This document shows, one piece after another, positions 1-5,431 of a DNA stretch of 7,944 nt. Position 1 is the stretch's first letter. Each line of letters starts with the position of its first letter. Below the pieces are notes generated by a model. It saw only the letters and a program-made list of their open reading frames with translations. It ran no database searches and was not told the origin of the DNA. Made by a program: the position numbers and the translations under genes. This DNA comes from RGIG250 sp045616885. Lineage in GTDB: Bacteria > Bacillota > Negativicutes > Selenomonadales > Selenomonadaceae. The DNA is taken from positions 1-7,944 of the forward strand of contig JAZLHS010000111.1 in NCBI GenBank assembly GCA_045616885.1, read 5' to 3'.

Positions 1-375
1 GATATCGACGCCCAGCTTTTTGGCATAAACCGGGTCGAGGGCATGCTCGGCATCAATGAAAGCCGCAATACCGCCCCGTTTCTGAGCCTCAGCAATCATG
101 TGGAGGGTAACGGTCGTCTTACCGGAGGACTCGGGACCGTATATCTCGATGATACGGCCGCGGGGCAGACCGCCGACGCCCAGAGCCAAATCTATGGGGA
201 GAATACCGGTCGGGATGACCTCTACATTCATCCGCGCCTTAGGATCCCCCAGACGCATGATGGCTCCCTCACCAAAATCCTTCTCTATTCCCTTCAGAGC
301 AAGTTCCAAAGCCTCCTCGCGGGTTTTGGCTTGTCCGTCCTTCTTGAGCTTGGTATCTTTCTTTGCATCTGCCAT
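1..375 (-). CDS. recA: RecA recombinase, N-terminal 125 residues (gene runs off the left edge)
   Basis: RecA is the ATP-dependent DNA strand-exchange protein of homologous recombination, and the coprotease that triggers LexA cleavage. The visible part begins MADAKKDTKLKK and carries the family's N-terminal helix (about residues 18-36), GEGAIMRLGD (36-44), the Walker A loop GPESSGKTT (80-88), and the conserved FIDAEHALDP stretch (106-115). The frame is open to the window edge, so the remaining two thirds lie outside. The ATG at 375 is preceded by a strong GGAAGGGAG ribosome binding site about 9 nt upstream, and there is no better upstream start. The gene has its own promoter and is separated from thiM by a terminator, so it is probably transcribed alone or starts a new unit. 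Identification is secure; only the C-terminal part is unseen. Confidence 0.97.
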   Translation of the reverse strand, partial: MADAKKDTKLKKDGQAKTREEALELALKGIEKDFGEGAIMRLGDPKARMNVEVIPTGILPIDLALGVGGLPRGRIIEIYGPESSGKTTVTLHMIAEAQKRGGIAAFIDAEHALDPVYAKKLGVDI

Positions 376-427
376 GTATTCTATCTCCCTTCCTGAGTTG
401 TCCTCGTGGATTTTTCTCTTTGTGGCT

Positions 428-433
428 ATTATA
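428..433 (-). promoter_or_regulatory. Probable recA promoter (-10 element)
   Basis: Reading the minus strand, a perfect TATAAT lies about 50 nt upstream of the recA ATG, just downstream of the thiM terminator. At 16-18 nt spacing the -35 region is T-rich but matches TTGACA poorly, and there is no TGn extended -10. I see no Bacillus-type LexA box (CGAAC-N4-GTTCG) or E. coli-type CTGT-N8-ACAG in the recA upstream region. The -10 assignment is by sequence only. Confidence 0.5.
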
Positions 434-471
434 ACCTATTGAAGATACCAATAAAAGGTCTATAAGCAACA

Positions 472-524
472 AAAAGGGCAATTTTCCGAAAATTCTTACG
501 AAAATTTTGGAAAATTGCCCTTTT
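472..524 (-). terminator. Intrinsic terminator of the thiW-thiM operon (probably bidirectional)
   Basis: The outer arms at 472-487 and 509-524 are perfectly complementary over 16 bp (AAAAGGGCAATTTTCC). They continue after a single bulged G with 6 more pairs (489-494 with 503-508). On the minus strand the stem is followed by T5. On the plus strand it is also followed by a T run, so it could work both ways. The first arm begins 2 nt after the thiM stop codon, which makes it the end of the thiM transcript and insulates recA. Confidence 0.9.
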
Positions 525-526
525 CT

Positions 527-1360
527 CTATATCATTTTCACTTTTGGCCGGACATTTTCCGGCGTTATCTCCGCCAAAGCGTCAAAAAGAAGGCTGTGGA
601 AAGTCCCGGGATGATTGCTTCCTGCCTGCTCTGCAGCGTGCTCTCCGGCAGCTCCGAAGACAGTCAGCCCGACAATGGCCGCCGCCATCGGCTCTATCCC
701 CGCAGCCAGAAAAGCCGCGACTACTCCCGTTAGCATACAGCCGCTGCCGGTAATTTTCCCCAGCAGCGGAACCCCGTTTGAAACAAGTGCAACATTTTTC
801 CCATCGAAAACTGCATCTGTTTCCCCGGTGATGACGAGGACTGTCCTATTCGCCCGGGCAAAGCTCTGCAGTGCTGCCACTTCTCCGGAAGCCGTATCGC
901 CTTCGGCCAAGCATCGGTACAGTGCCTCCTCCTCACCGGCATCTACGCCGATGGCATGACTGTCGCAGCCCACAAGCGCCAGCAACTCAGAAGCATTTCC
1001 CTTCACCACCGCCGGCTGATAGTCGGCGATATAGGTCAGTGCGAAGTCCATTCTCAGCCGGCTCACTGCCACACCAACACAGTCGATAATATTTGGCTTC
1101 CGACAGCCGCAGGCAGTCTCTCCTGCATTGCGTATAGCTCTCAGGCGACCTTCGTTGATATTGCCCAGACTGACACCCAGTGCTTTAGCGGCTGTCACTA
1201 TATCTTCCATCTCATCGGGATGCTCTGCCATTATCGGTCTTGCCCCTAGAGCCAATATCGCGTTGGCCGTGTCATTGGACGCAATCTGATGAGTTATTAC
1301 ATGGGTCAGCGGCTTCTTTTCTCTTACCGCCGCCAGTGCCTCTCCGATTTTTTCCTTCAT
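527..1360 (-). CDS. thiM: Hydroxyethylthiazole kinase ThiM
   Basis: This enzyme phosphorylates 4-methyl-5-(2-hydroxyethyl)thiazole with ATP, the salvage entry for the thiazole half of thiamine; it is cytosolic. At 277 residues it has normal length for the family. Visible motifs are PLTHVITHQI (17-26), NDTANAILALGA (29-40), IMAEHP (43-48), KGNASE (120-125), GVDAGE (138-143), VITGETD (176-182), and the anion-hole/catalytic TGSGC motif (204-208), with Cys208 at the site of the family's conserved catalytic cysteine. Two usually conserved stretches differ: NIGTL is SLGNI (64-68), and LDPVGxGAT is IDCVGVAVS (92-100). This resembles the divergent ThiM subgroup rather than the Bacillus subtilis type, so substrate preference is less certain than fold. 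Its ATG overlaps the thiW stop codon (ATGA), indicating translational coupling and shared control by the leader upstream of thiW. Confidence 0.93.
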   Translation of the reverse strand: MKEKIGEALAAVREKKPLTHVITHQIASNDTANAILALGARPIMAEHPDEMEDIVTAAKALGVSLGNINEGRLRAIRNAGETACGCRKPNIIDCVGVAVSRLRMDFALTYIADYQPAVVKGNASELLALVGCDSHAIGVDAGEEEALYRCLAEGDTASGEVAALQSFARANRTVLVITGETDAVFDGKNVALVSNGVPLLGKITGSGCMLTGVVAAFLAAGIEPMAAAIVGLTVFGAAGEHAAEQAGSNHPGTFHSLLFDALAEITPENVRPKVKMI

Positions 1361-1902
1361 TCCTTATACACTCTGCTTCCCAGTCGTCTCTGTATGTCTG
1401 CCAGTGCCCCATTCCGTGCCAGTGCCTTCAGCAGCAGGAACGCACAAGCCCCGCCGATGATGGTTCCGCTGATGAAAAGCGGTACATAAAAGAACCATGT
1501 CAGACCGGTGCGACCGTAAAGGAGAGTCATAACCGGATAGCTGACGATAGCACCGATGATACCGGTACCGACTATCTCACCAAGCACTGCCGCCCAGATA
1601 CGGCCGCCGCTGTAGCGATACAGCAAACCGGACAGCAGCGCACCGAACACAGCACCCGTCAACGCAAGCGGCGGTATTCCCATAGTCGCCATGCGAATGA
1701 TACCGATTAAAGTTGCGGCTGTGAATGCCTCCGCCGGCCCCAGCAGCACTGCTCCGGTGATATTGATAAGGTGCGCCATAGGGCACATTCCTTCAATACG
1801 CAGGATAGGAGAAATGACGACCCCCAGACCGATGAGCACTCCCATCATGACCAGTCGCAGTACCTTCTTATTCTGTCCCGTTCCCTCTTTGATTTCCTTC
1901 AA
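1357..1902 (-). CDS. thiW: ThiW, thiazole-specific S component of an ECF transporter
   Basis: ThiW is a small membrane protein that captures the thiazole moiety of thiamine and works with a shared energy-coupling module (two ATPases plus EcfT), none of which is in this window. The 181-residue product has about six hydrophobic segments (roughly 15-34, 43-58, 60-76, 79-97, 101-125, 135-160), a basic C-terminus, and the family-like PMAHLINITGAVLLGP block (41-56). The family assignment is supported by thiM lying directly downstream with a 4-nt overlap. The start is TTG at 1902: the SD-like GAGGGAG at 1912-1918 sits 9 nt upstream, and the first in-frame ATGs (codons 19-20) fall inside the first membrane segment. 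That SD lies in the 3' arm of a terminator hairpin, so both transcription and translation may be controlled there. Confidence 0.88.
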   Translation of the reverse strand: MKEIKEGTGQNKKVLRLVMMGVLIGLGVVISPILRIEGMCPMAHLINITGAVLLGPAEAFTAATLIGIIRMATMGIPPLALTGAVFGALLSGLLYRYSGGRIWAAVLGEIVGTGIIGAIVSYPVMTLLYGRTGLTWFFYVPLFISGTIIGGACAFLLLKALARNGALADIQRRLGSRVYKE

Positions 1903-1948
1903 AAAAATCCACTCCCTCGTGAGAATATTCTCCGCGAGCAGAGTGGAT
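1901..1948 (-). terminator. Leader terminator/SD-sequestering hairpin just before thiW
   Basis: On the minus strand the arms ATCCACTC (1941-1948) and GAGTGGAT (1907-1914) pair perfectly. Inside them CTCG (1935-1938) pairs with CGAG (1916-1919), and the apical GAGAATATTCTC (1921-1932) is self-complementary. The 3' arm is followed directly by T6 (1901-1906), which runs into the TTG start codon of thiW. The 3' arm also contains the thiW Shine-Dalgarno (1912-1918), so the hairpin would stop transcription or block ribosome access. It is the natural expression platform of the upstream leader. Confidence 0.88.
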
Positions 1949-1968
1949 AATTTTCTGAAAACTTCGAC

Positions 1969-2118
1969 AAAAAGACAGCTCTGCCTACGGCATATATCGC
2001 CTGCTGCCGCAGACGACGGTCGAAGCTCCCGGCTCCCTCTCAGCCTGCAACACAGGCTCCCTCGCTATACTTCTGTCTGACAAGCCTCCGGGCGCTCCCC
2101 CGCAGGCTCTCCTGTCTT
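1969..2118 (-). promoter_or_regulatory. Structured thiW leader, probable divergent TPP riboswitch aptamer
   Basis: TPP riboswitches commonly control thiW and thiM; here the match to the THI-box consensus is partial. The 5' box looks real: GGGAGCC, then a perfect 6-bp hairpin (2042-2058), then GGCTGAGA (2038-2045), like GGGGTGCC-hairpin-GGCTGAGA. CGAGG (2060-2064) can pair with CTTCG (2021-2025) as P2. The 3' box is weak: GATATATGCC followed by GTAGGCAG (1981-1998) recalls GATAATGCC-AGCGTAGGGA, but the usual ACCTGATC is not intact. The 5' end AAGACAG (2112-2118) pairs with CTGTCTT (1972-1978) to close a P1-like stem. An extra hairpin (2084-2107: GCCT-G-CGGG / CCCG-G-AGGC) sits inside it. A terminator follows. 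Regulatory function is fairly sure from architecture; ligand class is inferred from context and the partial boxes. Confidence 0.6.
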
Positions 2119-2122
2119 CTTT

Positions 2123-2151
2123 ATTATACTGCCTTTGTCAAGCACTCTTAA
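2123..2151 (-). promoter_or_regulatory. Promoter of the thiW-thiM operon
   Basis: A perfect TATAAT (2123-2128) lies 17 nt from TTAAGA (2146-2151), which matches the -35 consensus at 4 of 6 positions. The -35 overlaps the stop codon of the upstream hydrolase gene. Transcription would begin near 2116-2118, so the RNA would start at the 5' arm of the leader's P1-like stem. A TTGACA at about 2134-2139 is too close to the TATAAT to be its -35. Confidence 0.65.
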
Positions 2152-3143
2152 TGACTTTCCAGATATGCTTCTATTCTGTCTCCTACATTCTTCTGGAGAT
2201 TCCGGTAGAAGAATTGATAGTCATATATATGGAAAACTCCGTTACCGGTAAGGTTCTGAGGGAATCTGGCCAGCGGCACATCCACTACAACGAGGCTGCC
2301 TCTCTTTTCATCGATGTAAGCTCCCGTAATCATGGGAATCTCTTCCTTGATTCTGTTGCTGTAGTCTACGAAGGCGCCTCCGAGATTCAGGTGACGGCCA
2401 GCCGGCTCACTGTCATTTCTCCAGTTAAGAGGATTAACCGCCAATGTCTTGACACCTCGAGGAATGATAATAGATTCCTCTACTCCCGCCTTCTCACTGT
2501 TGAAGAGGATGATTACGCCGTTGTCCCGCTCTCCCTCGGCAACTCGAAGCCAAGGATGTGCCTTAACTTCTTCCTCGGTAAGGCGCCAGCCGATAGCATA
2601 CGCTGCCACCAGCTTATCTCGCAGGGCTTCATCCTTGAAGAATTCCTTCATCAGCCGCAGGGTCATATCTGCACCCTGTGAGAAGCCAGCCAGCACGATA
2701 GGACGGCCGTTGTTATGATGCTTCAGATAGTGCTGAAAGGCCTTTCGCACGTCGGCATAAGCTCTGGTCAGATGCTTCTCCTGTTCGTCAAGAGGCAGGC
2801 CGTAGACAGGGAATACTACCTGCCGATAGAAGGGGGCATACATCCGGGTATGTTTTTCGTAAATTCCCCGTTCCATGTTCAGTGCTCCGATAAAGTTTTT
2901 CCGAAGCTTTTCATCGTCCATTGGCATTGCCATCTGTCCGTGTTTTCCCATGTCCACGGTCGGGCAGATGATAAAGAGGTCTGCCGCCTTCTCTGCTTCA
3001 TCTCCGATTCCGTAGTATGCCCAGTTTGACTGCTGAGAGTAATCTATCTCCTCCGCCAGTACAGCATTGGCTCCGAAAATCAGCAGAAGCAAAGGCAGCA
3101 GCATTGCTGTCAGCCTGCGCAGAATAAGTTGTTTCATAATCAT
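2148..3143 (-). CDS. Predicted exported alpha/beta-hydrolase, DUF3089 family
   Basis: The function is unknown; the family is a group of alpha/beta-hydrolase-fold proteins with a serine nucleophile. The 331-residue product starts with a signal peptide: basic start, hydrophobic core (about 11-24), and a likely signal peptidase I site after VLA (28-30). Family features follow: NWAYYG (40-45), ADLFIICPTVD (54-64), YAPFYRQ (102-108), NGRPIVLAG (145-153), the nucleophile elbow GFSQGAD (153-159) with Ser155, and a C-terminal HIYDYQFFYRNL (305-316) whose His305 may be the catalytic histidine. There is no lipobox cysteine or anchor, so the mature protein should be exported. Start ATG 3143 has GGGAG 5 nt upstream; ATG 3137 is an alternative (spacing 11). 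It has its own promoter and stands alone between the ribosomal operon and the thi operon. An esterase or lipase-like role is an inference only. Confidence 0.82.
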   Translation of the reverse strand: MIMKQLILRRLTAMLLPLLLLIFGANAVLAEEIDYSQQSNWAYYGIGDEAEKAADLFIICPTVDMGKHGQMAMPMDDEKLRKNFIGALNMERGIYEKHTRMYAPFYRQVVFPVYGLPLDEQEKHLTRAYADVRKAFQHYLKHHNNGRPIVLAGFSQGADMTLRLMKEFFKDEALRDKLVAAYAIGWRLTEEEVKAHPWLRVAEGERDNGVIILFNSEKAGVEESIIIPRGVKTLAVNPLNWRNDSEPAGRHLNLGGAFVDYSNRIKEEIPMITGAYIDEKRGSLVVVDVPLARFPQNLTGNGVFHIYDYQFFYRNLQKNVGDRIEAYLESH

Positions 3144-3166
3144 TTCAGCTCCCTTCGTTTGAGCTT

Positions 3167-3196
3167 ATTATAATGCTGTCATTCAAGAAATTGCAA
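3167..3196 (-). promoter_or_regulatory. Probable promoter of the DUF3089 hydrolase gene
   Basis: On the minus strand, TATAAT (3167-3172) lies 18 nt from TTGCAA (3191-3196), a 4-of-6 match to the -35 consensus. Transcription would start near 3160, leaving a very short 5' leader that holds the GGGAG ribosome binding site. The inverted repeat at 3206-3337 lies just upstream of the -35 and would not be in this transcript. Confidence 0.6.
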
Positions 3197-3205
3197 GGTG
3201 TAGAG

Positions 3206-3337
3206 GGAGAATAAAGTCTGTAAGAAAACCTTTAATCAACACCGGTACTTGGTGATTGACAGTCACAGGCTGTCAGAACCTAGTACCGCTGTGTTGATTG
3301 CAGAGCGAGAGCGAGTTTTCGTCAGACTTAATTCTCC
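3206..3337. repeat. Long imperfect inverted repeat (MITE-like element or structured RNA)
   Basis: Nested complementary blocks pair in order: GGAGAAT 3206-3212 with 3331-3337, AAGTCTG 3214-3220 with 3323-3329, GAAAAC 3224-3229 with 3315-3320, AATCAACAC 3234-3242 with 3291-3299, GGTACT 3244-3249 with 3282-3287, GG 3251-3252 with 3279-3280, and GACAG 3258-3262 with 3270-3274. That is about 42 pairs over 132 bp. Mismatches are small apart from a few extra bases on the right side, where AGAGCG is repeated in tandem (3302-3313). It has no T tract like a terminator and no ORF. It sits between the rplQ terminator and the hydrolase promoter, outside both predicted transcripts. I see no clear target-site duplication. 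Element type is undecided. Confidence 0.75.
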
Positions 3338-3387
3338 TTTCTCACATATCGTTTTCTCTCAATAAAAGCTAATGCACAATTTGAGGC

Positions 3388-3418
3388 AAAAAAATCCCGG
3401 TGGATTTCTCCACCGGGA
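3388..3418 (-). terminator. Intrinsic terminator of the ribosomal protein operon
   Basis: A perfect 10-bp stem, TCCCGGTGGA (3395-3404) with TCCACCGGGA (3409-3418), has a 4-nt loop and is followed on the minus strand by T7 (3388-3394). It begins 22 nt after the rplQ stop codon and ends the secY-to-rplQ transcript. Confidence 0.95.
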
Positions 3419-3440
3419 CATTTTTGCTTTTATCAGCCGA

Positions 3441-3779
3441 TTACACGAGCTCGATGATAACCATCGGGGCAGCATCGCCGCGACGGGGGCCGAGCTTCAT
3501 GATACGGGTGTAGCCACCCTGACGATCGCTGTACTTAGCAGCGATTTCGCCGAAGAGCTTTCTGACGACATCTTCATCAGCAAGGCGGGCAATAGCCATA
3601 CGGCGGGACGCGAGGTCACCAACCTTGGCAAGGGTGATGAGCTGCTCAGCCAGGCCGCTGATTTCTTTGGCCTTAGCTTCGGTAGTCTCAATCCGACCAT
3701 GCTGGAAGAGAGAGGTCAGGATGCTCTTAAAGAGTGCTTTACGGGCGCTGGAATCGCGGCCGAGTTTTCTATAAGCCAT
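3441..3779 (-). CDS. rplQ: Large-subunit ribosomal protein L17 (bL17)
   Basis: L17 is a component of the 50S subunit near the peptide exit tunnel. The 112-residue product has the usual length and begins MAYRKLGRDSSARKAL. It also has the family's RIETTEAKAKE stretch (29-39) and ends with PMVIIELV. The ATG is preceded by AAGGAAAGAGG, which overlaps the rpoA stop codon (16-nt gap), so translation is likely coupled. It is the last gene of the operon and is followed by a strong terminator. Nothing in it looks unusual. Confidence 0.98.
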   Translation of the reverse strand: MAYRKLGRDSSARKALFKSILTSLFQHGRIETTEAKAKEISGLAEQLITLAKVGDLASRRMAIARLADEDVVRKLFGEIAAKYSDRQGGYTRIMKLGPRRGDAAPMVIIELV

Positions 3780-3795
3780 TTATGTACCTCTTTCC

Positions 3796-4764
3796 TTATT
3801 CTTCAGGTTTTGCAAGCGCTACTCCGAGTTCATCAAGCTTCTTCTTGACTTCGTCGAGAGACTTGCGTCCGAGATTACGAACCTTCATCATGTCATCTTC
3901 GGTCTTGGTAATCAGGTCACCGACGGTGTTGATTGCCGCACGCTTCAGACAGTTATAGGAACGAACCGAAAGATCGAGATCCTCGATGGGCATCGGGAGT
4001 ACAGGAGCCTGCTTCGGCTCGTCGGCGGCAGGATCCGATGCGGCAATGCCGATACCGAGATCACTTTCCTCCTTGGCCAGCTCCTTGAAGTACCCAAGAT
4101 GAATGATGAGGATTTCTGCCGATTTGCTGAGAGCTTCTTCCGGAGTGATGGAGCCGTCAGTCCAGACATCAATGGTCAGCTTGTCATAGTCTGTGACATT
4201 GCCGACGCGAGTCGGGGAGACGACGCAGTTCACGCGGAGAATCGGCGAAAAGATGGAATCAATCGGAATAAGGCCGATTGGATCATCGCTCTTTTTGTTT
4301 TTCTCTGAAGGAACATAGCCGCGGCCGCGCTCTACAGTCATTTCCATGTGGAGCTTGCCTTCATCATTCAGAGTAGCGATGTGGAGATCCTGGTTGAGGA
4401 CATCTACATCGGGAGTAGTCTGAATGTCTGCGGCGGTGATATCCTTTTCACCCTCAATGTCGATGCGGATGAGCTGCGGCTCATCGGTGTGCATCTTGAG
4501 GCAGAGCTGTTTGAGGTTGAGGACGATGTTCGTGACATCTTCCCGGACACCGGGGATAGTCGAAAACTCATGCAGCACTCCATCGATTTTGATGGAGGTG
4601 ATGGCCGCTCCGGGCAGGGACGAAAGGAGCACGCGGCGAAGCGCGTTGCCCAGGGTGGTCCCGAAGCCTCTTTCCAGCGGCCCGCATACGAAGGTGCCGT
4701 GGTTGGCATCTCCGTCCGAGTTTCTCTCGGCCTGAATCGACGGTATTACCATGTTTTCGAGCAT
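3796..4764 (-). CDS. rpoA: RNA polymerase alpha subunit
   Basis: Alpha dimerises to start assembly of RNA polymerase and contacts promoter UP elements and activators. The 322-residue product is of normal length. The N-terminal assembly domain (about 1-232) shows PLERGFGTTLGNALRR (29-44) and IDGVLHEFSTIPGVRED (60-76). A flexible, Asp/Pro/Ala-rich linker (about 236-258) follows, then the C-terminal domain (about 259-317) with VRSYNCLKRAAINTVGDL (267-284) and the helix-hairpin-helix NLGRKSLDE (297-305). Arg268 corresponds to the DNA-contacting Arg265 of E. coli. The ATG at 4764 has an AGGAGGAGG ribosome binding site 9 nt upstream, fitting high expression. It lies between rpsD and rplQ, the normal order. 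Confidence 0.98.
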   Translation of the reverse strand: MLENMVIPSIQAERNSDGDANHGTFVCGPLERGFGTTLGNALRRVLLSSLPGAAITSIKIDGVLHEFSTIPGVREDVTNIVLNLKQLCLKMHTDEPQLIRIDIEGEKDITAADIQTTPDVDVLNQDLHIATLNDEGKLHMEMTVERGRGYVPSEKNKKSDDPIGLIPIDSIFSPILRVNCVVSPTRVGNVTDYDKLTIDVWTDGSITPEEALSKSAEILIIHLGYFKELAKEESDLGIGIAASDPAADEPKQAPVLPMPIEDLDLSVRSYNCLKRAAINTVGDLITKTEDDMMKVRNLGRKSLDEVKKKLDELGVALAKPEE

Positions 4765-4784
4765 ATTGTCAAACCTCCTCCTGT

Positions 4785-4818
4785 TTTCCTACCATTGATT
4801 ACTTATCTCGCTAGGAAA
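4785..4818 (-). other. Possible hairpin in the rpsD-rpoA spacer
   Basis: Immediately after the rpsD stop, TTTCCTA (4812-4818) is complementary to TAGGAAA (4785-4791) with a 20-nt loop, ending just before the rpoA ribosome binding site. There is no T tract, so it is not a terminator. It could be an RNA processing or stability element; a 7-bp stem with a large loop could also be chance. Confidence 0.3.
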
Positions 4819-5412
4819 TTACTTGGAATAGAGCTCGACGATAGCCTGCTCATTAACCGGGGTATCGATTTCGGTACGAGCCGGGAAACGAGTAACGGTG
4901 CCCTTCATGTTGTCCTTATCGGCTTCGATCCAAACCGGTACGGAAAGGGTATTGTAACCATCAGCCAGAGCCTTGAAGTAGGCATTCTGACGGCTCTTCT
5001 CAGCTACGGTGATTACATCGCCGACACGGACGAGAGCGGAGGGGATGTCCAGACGCTTGCCGTTGACGAGGATGTGACCATGGCGAACCACCTGACGAGC
5101 TGCGCGACGGGTGGAAGCGAGGCCGAGACGATATACTACATTATCAAGGCGGCGCTCGAGAAGGATGAGAAGGTTCTCACCGGTAACACCGGCGATCTTC
5201 TTTGCCTTGTCGTAGTAGCCGCGGAACTGTTTCTCAAGTACGCCGTAGATGAATTTGGCTTTCTGCTTCTCCTTGAGCTGCAGGCCGTACTCGCTGACCT
5301 TACGGTTGGTGCGACGGACCTGACGCTTGGACTTCTTAGAAAGACCGACCATTGCCGGCTCGAGGCCGAGGGAGCGGCAACGCTTGAGGCTTGCTGTTCT
5401 ATCAATTGCCAT
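4819..5412 (-). CDS. rpsD: Small-subunit ribosomal protein S4 (uS4), zinc-free form
   Basis: S4 is a primary 16S rRNA binding protein that nucleates 30S assembly and, in several bacteria, autoregulates its own operon. The 197-residue product has the conserved KVSEYGLQLKEKQKAKFIYGV region (38-58) and the S4 RNA-binding domain (about 87-150), with LERRLDNVVYRLG and VRHGHILVNGKRLDIPS visible. It ends EQAIVELYSK. The N-terminal 38 residues lack the four-cysteine zinc site; a single Cys12 remains, and the block is shorter than in Bacillus subtilis. This is the known C-minus type, and the sequence resembles Negativicutes S4. GGAGGG upstream of the ATG supports the start. It lies between rpsK (19-nt gap) and rpoA (54-nt gap). 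Confidence 0.97.
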   Translation of the reverse strand: MAIDRTASLKRCRSLGLEPAMVGLSKKSKRQVRRTNRKVSEYGLQLKEKQKAKFIYGVLEKQFRGYYDKAKKIAGVTGENLLILLERRLDNVVYRLGLASTRRAARQVVRHGHILVNGKRLDIPSALVRVGDVITVAEKSRQNAYFKALADGYNTLSVPVWIEADKDNMKGTVTRFPARTEIDTPVNEQAIVELYSK

Positions 5413-5431
5413 TGTTCTTGTACCCTCCCAA

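Noticed and set aside
1901..2118. T-box or cobalamin riboswitch as the class of the thiW leader
   Set aside because: There is no AGGGTGG-ACCGCG T-box motif. The AGGAGAGCCTGC near the RNA 5' end resembles a B12 box only superficially and lies at the wrong end, with the promoter directly upstream.
2134..2139. TTGACA as the -35 of the thiW promoter
   Set aside because: It is only 7 nt from the TATAAT, and at 17 nt downstream there is no acceptable -10; TTAAGA at 2146-2151 gives correct spacing.
2151..2681. Plus-strand open frame opposite the DUF3089 gene
   Set aside because: The minus-strand frame has a signal peptide, nucleophile elbow and family motifs; the plus-strand product shows nothing recognisable.
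3206..3337. The inverted repeat as a second terminator of the ribosomal operon
   Set aside because: A perfect terminator already lies upstream at 3388-3418; the repeat has no following T tract and its stem is long and interrupted.
4819..5412. S4 as a frameshifted or truncated gene because the cysteines and part of the N-terminus are missing
   Set aside because: The frame is continuous, the start has a good ribosome binding site, and zinc-free S4 proteins with such N-termini are known.
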